Source: Campylobacteraceae bacterium
GTDB lineage: Bacteria > Campylobacterota > Campylobacteria > Campylobacterales > JALSKU01
DNA length: 6,787 nucleotides
Direction of reading: 5' to 3'
NCBI GenBank assembly: GCA_015488975.1
Contig: WFMT01000085.1
Location: 1-6,787, forward strand
In this document: positions 1 to 6,787 of the stretch, one piece after another
How positions within the stretch are numbered: position 1 is the stretch's first letter
Layout: each line of letters begins with the position of its first letter
Notes under the pieces: generated by a model
What the model saw: only the letters and a program-made list of their open reading frames with translations
What the model was told of the DNA's origin: nothing
The model's database searches: none
Position numbers and translations under genes: made by a program

Positions 1-1035
1 GTCAAATCCGTGAGTACTGTCTATTTCAAAATGCCAATCTAAAATCTTTTCTACCATAACTCTCATCTCTTTGACACTTATCTCTTTAAGTGTTTTATTT
101 TGATTGATTTTTAATTCACTCAATAAAACTTTTGCTATTTTTGAAGATATGAAACAACTAAGCATTGTTAATATATCATATTTGTTATGAAATTTTTTAA
201 TATTTTCAAAGATTGAGAGTAGTTCCAACTTATCATAATCCGGAAGCAGATTTATGAAAATATTTACTTTCTTTTGCTCAAGAAGTAACTTTGAAACATA
301 GGAGCTGATATCGAGTATAGCAAATCCGGACAATCCATATTTTGTAAATAAAATATCACCTTTTACCTTAATATGTTTTTGGTCATTTAATTTAAGCGAA
401 ACTTCTGAATCAATTTTGACACCTGCCATTCTTGCACAATTTTTTGAAACTGTTTCAAGCTGAACCAAACAGGGATAAACCATATTTGTATCATGCCCAA
501 ATGTTTTTGCTATCTTATATCCACTATCATTTCCTCCGATTTTTGGAGCCGCTTTACTTCCGTTGCACAGCAAAACTCTATCATATTTTTTTTCATTACC
601 ATCTTCTGTATAAACATAAAATTTATTATTTATTTTTTTTATAAAATTTACCGGCTTAGAAAGTAAAATATTAACACCTTTCTCTTTTAAATTTATTTCA
701 AATATTTTCAGCACTGATTTTGCTTCATTTGAAAGAGGGTAAACTTTTCCATTCCCTTTAATTTTCAAAAAAAGTCCAATTTTTTCACAATATCTTTTAA
801 ATTCCAAAAAACCAAACTCTTTAAATAAATACTCTACAAATGTCGTATCTTGCCCAGTAAAATTATCTGCTTTAAGACTTATATTTGTTATATTACATCT
901 TCCGTTACCTGAAACTAAGATTTTTTTTCCAAATGAATTATTTTTTTCATACAAATCTACTTCTGTTTTTTCGCCGACAGCTTGTAATGCTGCAATTATA
1001 CCAGCCGCTCCTGCACCGATTATAGCAATTTTCAT
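1..1035 (-). CDS. HI0933/BaiN-family NAD(P)/FAD-dependent flavoprotein, C-terminus cut by window edge
   Basis: I translated this frame by hand from the ATG at 1035-1033; it stays open to base 1, giving 345 residues. Residues 1-30 form a Rossmann FAD site: GAGAAG at 7-12 and an acidic residue (E30, in VDLYEK) that should hold the ribose. Residues 36-51 (GKKILVSGNGRCNITN) are the signature that follows in HI0933-like proteins. Residues 226-241 (GDILFTKYGLSGFAIL) match the family's FTxxGxSGPxxL block, but with Phe238 where Pro is usual. The reading ends at STHGFD, just before the expected VTxGGV and final FAD-binding segments, so roughly 50-60 residues should lie outside the window. The family is cytoplasmic; some members are reductases of steroid or other enoate substrates, but most have no known substrate, so no reaction is claimed. 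The start is two bases after the TPR gene's stop and has no good Shine-Dalgarno, which suggests coupling to the upstream gene. Confidence 0.9.
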   Translation of the reverse strand, partial: MKIAIIGAGAAGIIAALQAVGEKTEVDLYEKNNSFGKKILVSGNGRCNITNISLKADNFTGQDTTFVEYLFKEFGFLEFKRYCEKIGLFLKIKGNGKVYPLSNEAKSVLKIFEINLKEKGVNILLSKPVNFIKKINNKFYVYTEDGNEKKYDRVLLCNGSKAAPKIGGNDSGYKIAKTFGHDTNMVYPCLVQLETVSKNCARMAGVKIDSEVSLKLNDQKHIKVKGDILFTKYGLSGFAILDISSYVSKLLLEQKKVNIFINLLPDYDKLELLSIFENIKKFHNKYDILTMLSCFISSKIAKVLLSELKINQNKTLKEISVKEMRVMVEKILDWHFEIDSTHGFD

Positions 1036-1037
1036 AA

Positions 1038-3341
1038 CTATAATACTTTTTTGACAATTTTAAATGAAAAATATTTTGATTTAAAATTGCTATTACCTAT
1101 TTTATCAAATTGTATCTGTGCAGCAATAGGATTTTTTACTTCAAGATACAACAATCCAAGTGCAAATCTACTTTCAAAATTATTCGGATCGGTAAGCTTT
1201 GAAAGCTCAAGCAAGGCTATGGCATTTGCATCATGCCCTGCTGCGATGGATGCGACAGAGGCAAGAAAGAGTGTATTTGTGTCTTTTTGTTTGTAATTAT
1301 CGATTAATTCATTATATATAGCATAAGCTTCTTCATAATTTTTCGTATAAATATCTACAAATGCCAAAGCCTGCATAACACCCACTACATCGCTATTTTC
1401 ATCTTGTAATTGTTTTTCAAGTATATCTCTTACATAATACATCATTCCTGATATTTGCAAACTTTCGATATATATATCTCTTGCAACAATCGGTCCGTAA
1501 AATAAAGATTTAAAATCAACTTTATTTTTCAAAAAGTTAGTTTGTATAGTTTTTGCATACTCTTGCATACTCTTATCATGCATTTTAGCATTTATAAAAA
1601 CTGTTTGAGCTATCATATCTTTAGGGAGTATTGTTTTTAAAATTTCTGCTTTTTTTAAAAATAATTTATTATTATTTATATTTTTAGCTACCAAAGCATC
1701 AAAAATCAAATTGAGAGGTTTTTTTGAATTATCTGATTGTGCAAAACTCGCAGCAGATATTATGTTGTTTTTTGCAAAGCTAACCATTGCAAGTAAAAAT
1801 TTCTTATTTTTAACCTTATTGTCTGCATTTAAATCACCTACTAATTCTTCTATTAGTTTTTGATTATCTTGATGAATTAAATTTTTTGTTATTATCGCAA
1901 ATATACCTGCTATATAATTTTTACTGTTTAAGTGATAGCTTTTTACAAAATTTTTATATGCAAGGGTATAATTTCCCATCTGAGCAAAGGACAATCCCAA
2001 ATCATAATGCAAAACAGAATGATTTGGATATGTACCTTTCAAAGAATTAAATATTTTATTTGCTTCATTTACTTTAAAACTCAATGCTTTTTGTATACCG
2101 AGTGAAATATCTTTATTTATTTTTGATATTGCTGAACTTTGAGATAACAACATTAAAGCACTTTTGATTTTGCCTAAAGATATATTCAGACTTCCTTTTC
2201 TGATAAAATCTATCGTTTGATTTGCATTAAAAACTTTATATGGAGCAAAATAAAATAAAAGTCCATATTCATTACCTTTTTTTAGAAATATATTTTTTTT
2301 AAAATCTTTTTGAGCTAATTTTATATCATATAGCGATGGCTGTAACTTTATAGAAACAGGATAAATATCCATACTTTTTGCTCCAAAAGATTCAAAAGCT
2401 TCTTTAAGATTTACTGCCGCATTGCCAAGAAGCCCCATATTAATATAAGATAAAACCATCGCCATTTTTGATTTTAACGGTTCATTATTTGCTTTGTATG
2501 ACATTAAAAAATGTTTTACAGCCAAACTGTATTCACCTACTCTTGCATAAAGAAGTCCCAAAGTCAAATTATTTCCAAGATTTTTATTTTTCTCTAAAAA
2601 ATTAATTGCAGAAAAATCATCTCTAAAAAATGTATTAATTTTTGAAGAAATATAGTTTTGAGTATTTGTATAATATTTTGAACTAGGATGATTCATAGGA
2701 ATCAAAGATTCAAAATAGTATCCTTGATAATAGTTAATTAAAGAGACATAATACGAATACAATGGATGCTTGGTTTCATACGGTAAATATATTTTTGCCA
2801 ATGAAATATAGTATTTAAAAAGTTTTTTATTGCCCATTTTCAAAGCACAAACGGCTGAATTTATTGAACTAACACATCTATTTTGACCGTTTTTAATAGC
2901 TTTTTTAAAATATTTTATAGCTATTTTATATTTTTTTTCCTTCATTTTTGCAACGCCAATATTATAATTTGATATTGATTCATTAAAAGATGCGATTTTT
3001 TTATATAATTTTAAAGCATCTTTTTTATCTCCATTATTATATAAAATATTAGCTTTTTTGATTAAGTTTTCCAGTTTTAGGGGGGAAAAATCTGCTGAAT
3101 GTTCTTTCTTTTTTATTTTTTGAGTCAATTTTGTAATATTGAGTGAATTATTCGTTTTATTTTTTTTTGTCAATACTAGAATTAGAATAATAACAATAAT
3201 TAAGAGTAAAATTGATAACAAAACAATCAAAATCTTTATTTTCTTATCACCGCTTTGTGGAATATCATTGTCATTATTTTGTTGTTTTATCTCCTCGTCA
3301 CCCTCTTCAAGGATTATTATATCTTCTTGATTTTCTGCCAT
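1038..3341 (-). CDS. pflB: Membrane-anchored TPR protein, probable flagellar motor scaffold PflB
   Basis: The 767-residue product has three parts. Residues 1-35 are a hydrophilic tail with 11 acidic residues (EDIIILEEGDEE at 6-17). Residues 37-57 are one uncharged Ile/Leu/Val helix flanked by lysines, read as a membrane anchor with the tail in the cytoplasm. From about 90 to the end are helical TPR-type repeats; the clearest are near 91-118, 125-150, 258-284, 444-471 (LGLSFAQMGNYTLAYKNFVKSY) and 723-750. It is Lys/Asn rich. In C. jejuni the gene after trpS-serS, Cj0390, encodes PflB, a TPR scaffold of the periplasmic disks that recruits MotAB stators. The PflB call rests on matching architecture and gene order, both recalled rather than searched. 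The start is one base after the serS stop with only a weak AAAGAAA upstream, suggesting translational coupling. Another periplasmic TPR scaffold is the main alternative. Confidence 0.75.
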   Translation of the reverse strand: MAENQEDIIILEEGDEEIKQQNNDNDIPQSGDKKIKILIVLLSILLLIIVIILILVLTKKNKTNNSLNITKLTQKIKKKEHSADFSPLKLENLIKKANILYNNGDKKDALKLYKKIASFNESISNYNIGVAKMKEKKYKIAIKYFKKAIKNGQNRCVSSINSAVCALKMGNKKLFKYYISLAKIYLPYETKHPLYSYYVSLINYYQGYYFESLIPMNHPSSKYYTNTQNYISSKINTFFRDDFSAINFLEKNKNLGNNLTLGLLYARVGEYSLAVKHFLMSYKANNEPLKSKMAMVLSYINMGLLGNAAVNLKEAFESFGAKSMDIYPVSIKLQPSLYDIKLAQKDFKKNIFLKKGNEYGLLFYFAPYKVFNANQTIDFIRKGSLNISLGKIKSALMLLSQSSAISKINKDISLGIQKALSFKVNEANKIFNSLKGTYPNHSVLHYDLGLSFAQMGNYTLAYKNFVKSYHLNSKNYIAGIFAIITKNLIHQDNQKLIEELVGDLNADNKVKNKKFLLAMVSFAKNNIISAASFAQSDNSKKPLNLIFDALVAKNINNNKLFLKKAEILKTILPKDMIAQTVFINAKMHDKSMQEYAKTIQTNFLKNKVDFKSLFYGPIVARDIYIESLQISGMMYYVRDILEKQLQDENSDVVGVMQALAFVDIYTKNYEEAYAIYNELIDNYKQKDTNTLFLASVASIAAGHDANAIALLELSKLTDPNNFESRFALGLLYLEVKNPIAAQIQFDKIGNSNFKSKYFSFKIVKKVL

Positions 3342-3342
3342 T

Positions 3343-5551
<2,209 letters not shown>

Positions 5552-5577
5552 TATAATCCTAAAAAATAAATTTATTG

Positions 5578-5586
5578 ATTATATCA
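5578..5586 (-). promoter_or_regulatory. Extended -10 promoter for the trpS-serS-pflB-flavoprotein operon
   Basis: On the minus strand this reads TGATATAAT, a perfect TGnTATAAT box. It is preceded by a T-rich stretch, and no recognisable -35 hexamer lies 16-18 bases upstream, as is usual for Campylobacterota housekeeping promoters. Transcription would start near 5571, giving a leader of about 20 bases before the trpS ATG. It is the only clear promoter noticed for the operon. Confidence 0.65.
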
Positions 5587-5632
5587 AAAAGAGTCATAAA
5601 ACTTTTTTAAGCATATATTACTTAAATAAATA

Positions 5633-6298
5633 TTATCTTGTATATTTCAATAGTAGTTTTTGAAAATTTACAACTTGTTGTTTTTTGCTTTGCAGATATC
5701 CACTTAGCAAACTTTCTGTATTTACCAAAGTATCATAATATTCATCATTTGATTCATCATCAATATATAAATTTCCACTTCCAATAGACATCAATCCCAC
5801 AAAAACACCGCTACTTTTTCCATAAACATAAATATCTGCAGCCAGATTTGCATCTGTTTTTCTGCTCATATATTGACCATTTTTTACAGCTGCTACTCCT
5901 GCATTAAAGCTGATGGTAACCTTTCCGTCAGCTATACCGTCCAAACTTCTTCTTGTTTCAAATATAATAATAGCATCGGTTGATTCAACTCCTGCTTGAA
6001 GCCCAAAACTTGCATTCTCAAATGTTATAAAAGAAGGATCACTCCATATACCGTCTGGTTGTTTGATAGATAATATTCCAGAACCATAACTACCGCCAAA
6101 AAGCAATCCTCCTCTTTTTAGATTTGGTATGATAGCGATCGCTTTTGCTTTTTTTAAAATATTTTGAGGTATTTTTATATGAGAACTTTTTAATATTTCC
6201 ATAGAAGTTGAAATTTTTTGATTTTCACTTAAGCCTGCTTGAAGAGAAACTGCAAGTACAGTTAAAATTATTGAAAATTTATATATAATTTTTAACAC
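5633..6298 (-). CDS. Secreted SYLF/Ysc84-domain lipid-binding protein
   Basis: The 221-residue product starts with a signal peptide (MLKIIYKFSIILTVLAVSLQA, probable cleavage after A21), so it should act in the periplasm or be exported. There is no lipobox cysteine. The mature protein is a SYLF (Ysc84, formerly DUF500) domain: KAKAIAIIPNLKRGGLLFGG at 50-69, GSGIL at 72-76, a Trp85 with following SDPSF, GLQAGVESTDAIIIF at 99-113, FNAGVAAV at 131-138 and the closing DIYVYGKSSGVFVGLMSIG at 155-173. Known members bind phosphoinositides or other lipids; the role in bacteria is poorly known. The start is GTG, chosen because AAGGAG stands five bases upstream and because it gives an intact signal peptide; the first in-frame ATG is codon 33, inside the mature protein. 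It has its own promoter and lies 81 bases upstream of trpS on the same strand. Confidence 0.9.
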   Translation of the reverse strand: MLKIIYKFSIILTVLAVSLQAGLSENQKISTSMEILKSSHIKIPQNILKKAKAIAIIPNLKRGGLLFGGSYGSGILSIKQPDGIWSDPSFITFENASFGLQAGVESTDAIIIFETRRSLDGIADGKVTISFNAGVAAVKNGQYMSRKTDANLAADIYVYGKSSGVFVGLMSIGSGNLYIDDESNDEYYDTLVNTESLLSGYLQSKKQQVVNFQKLLLKYTR

Positions 6299-6310
6299 AT
6301 AATCTCCTTT
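6299..6310 (-). promoter_or_regulatory. Shine-Dalgarno deciding the GTG start of the SYLF gene
   Basis: The minus strand reads AAAAGGAGATTATGTG. The AAGGAG is five bases from the GTG (6298-6296) and only three from an out-of-frame ATG at 6300-6298. That ATG reads ATG TGT TAA and encodes just two residues, so GTG is the productive start. Confidence 0.75.
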
Positions 6311-6326
6311 TTAAAATCTTTATAAT

Positions 6327-6355
6327 ATTATAGTATTTTTTTAAAAATTACACAA
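6327..6355 (-). promoter_or_regulatory. Promoter of the SYLF gene
   Basis: On the minus strand a -35-like TTGTGT (6355-6350) is followed after 17 bases by a perfect TATAAT (6332-6327). The spacer is almost entirely A and T. Transcription would start near 6320, leaving about 20 bases before the GTG. The -10 is half of a perfect 12-base palindrome, TATAATATTATA, at 6321-6332. Confidence 0.6.
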
Positions 6356-6358
6356 GTT

Positions 6359-6394
6359 TGGTATAATGTTGATATAATTACTTTATGATATAAT
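6359..6394 (+). promoter_or_regulatory. Three tandem extended -10 boxes upstream of the exported-protein gene
   Basis: Three perfect TGnTATAAT motifs face right: TGGTATAAT at 6359-6367, TGATATAAT at 6370-6378 and TGATATAAT at 6386-6394, with starts 11 and 16 bases apart. Predicted start sites are near 6374, 6385 and 6401. The third would leave only about 16 bases before the ATG, just enough for the ribosome site. No -35 is convincing for any of them. Confidence 0.65.
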
Positions 6395-6401
6395 CAGCTA
6401 T

Positions 6402-6408
6402 AAAGGAG
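6402..6408 (+). promoter_or_regulatory. Strong ribosome binding site of the exported-protein gene
   Basis: AAAGGAG lies eight bases before the ATG at 6417-6419. It is one of the best Shine-Dalgarno sequences in the window and supports this start for a gene that runs off the edge. Confidence 0.85.
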
Positions 6409-6416
6409 ACTTTAGA

Positions 6417-6787
6417 ATGAAAAAAATTATATTATTGCTAACTTTTGCATTATTTATGTATGCAAATTCAGAAAATAATATAACCAGTGCAATGAATATA
6501 TTAAAAAGTATACCTAAAAATTCTCCCCAATACAGCTTGGACTATTTGTATACACAAAAAATTAGGACAATGTCATATCAAAAAGATAAATTTAATCTCC
6601 AAAATATTAAAAATAGTACAGATTTTTTAAATGCATTTAAAAAGCTTGCGAGTTTTGAAAAAACTATAATCAATTCCCAAGCAAATCTTAATGCATTAGA
6701 TAAAAAAATAAATTATTTATCTTCAAAAACAAAACCAACTCAAAAACTTGAATATTTATACTATAAAAAACTTATCTTAATAAATCA
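6417..6787 (+). CDS. Exported protein of unknown function, N-terminal 123 residues only
   Basis: Hand translation from the ATG gives 123 codons open to the window end. The first 16 residues (MKKIILLLTFALFMYA) are a typical signal peptide, with cleavage likely before NSENN. The rest is polar, rich in Lys, Asn, Ser and Leu, with predicted helices and no cysteine. The stretch around 75-105 (FKKLASFEKTIINSQANLNA onward) looks able to form a coiled coil. I do not recognise the family. Small-conductance mechanosensitive channel (MscS-like) proteins of Campylobacterota often begin with a signal peptide followed by a helical periplasmic region of this kind, so that is one possibility, but no channel domain is within the window. 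The strong ribosome site and promoter boxes support a real, expressed gene. It is transcribed divergently from the SYLF gene; no functional link can be read from that. Confidence 0.8.
   Translation, partial: MKKIILLLTFALFMYANSENNITSAMNILKSIPKNSPQYSLDYLYTQKIRTMSYQKDKFNLQNIKNSTDFLNAFKKLASFEKTIINSQANLNALDKKINYLSSKTKPTQKLEYLYYKKLILIN

Noticed and set aside
432..644. Plus-strand open frame of 70 codons
   Set aside because: It lies fully inside the flavoprotein gene on the opposite strand, has no ribosome site, and its Phe/Tyr/His-rich product looks like an antisense reading of AT-rich coding DNA.
3139..3330. Plus-strand open frame within the start of the TPR gene, with a Ser/Ile-rich product
   Set aside because: It is the antisense of the acidic tail and membrane helix codons; no start signals and no recognisable family.
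5586..5607. Inverted repeat AAAAAG/CTTTTT between the SYLF and trpS genes, as a terminator
   Set aside because: The six-base arms have only one G-C pair and a ten-base loop, and the repeat overlaps the trpS promoter region; too weak to call.
5606..5626. Inverted repeat TTTAAG/CTTAAA after the SYLF gene
   Set aside because: On the minus strand it is followed by A residues, not a U run, so it is not an intrinsic terminator; such six-base AT-rich repeats are expected by chance here.
6172..6525. Similar peptides TSMEILKSSHIKIP (SYLF protein) and TSAMNILKSIPKNSP (exported protein) just after both signal peptides, suggesting duplication
   Set aside because: The likeness covers about ten residues only; the sequences on either side do not align and the second protein lacks SYLF motifs, so chance is the simpler reading.

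Overview
The window is a very AT-rich bacterial segment with short intergenic gaps. Two features point to Campylobacterota (Epsilonproteobacteria; a Sulfurimonas-, Arcobacter- or Campylobacter-like organism). First, the gene order trpS-serS-large membrane-anchored TPR protein is, from memory, the order seen in Campylobacter jejuni (Cj0388-Cj0389-Cj0390). Second, the -10 boxes are strong TGnTATAAT types with little or no -35 element. No species is assigned.

Layout, right to left: (1) At the right end an exported protein starts on the + strand (6417 to beyond the edge). It lies back to back with a minus-strand gene for a secreted SYLF/Ysc84 lipid-binding protein (5633-6298). The 118-base divergent region holds three TGnTATAAT boxes facing right, a -35/-10 pair facing left, and a 12-base TATAATATTATA palindrome. 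(2) A minus-strand operon follows from its own extended -10 promoter near 5580: trpS (4589-5551), serS (3343-4587), a 767-residue inner-membrane TPR protein (1038-3341) and an HI0933/BaiN-type flavoprotein (1035 to beyond the left edge). The gaps between these genes are 1, 1 and 2 bases, and the last two genes lack convincing Shine-Dalgarno sequences, so they are probably translationally coupled.

The most interesting gene is the TPR protein. Its acidic cytoplasmic tail, single membrane helix, long periplasmic TPR array and position after serS match PflB (Cj0390). PflB is the scaffold of the wide, high-torque Campylobacterota flagellar motor that helps place stator complexes. If this is right, a motility scaffold is expressed from a housekeeping tRNA-charging operon rather than a flagellar regulon. 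I see no CRISPR array, insertion sequence, phage gene or RNA gene. I do not see evidence for a wholly new multi-gene system; the points of interest are the placement of the pflB-like gene, possible slippage sites within it, and the crowded divergent promoter region.
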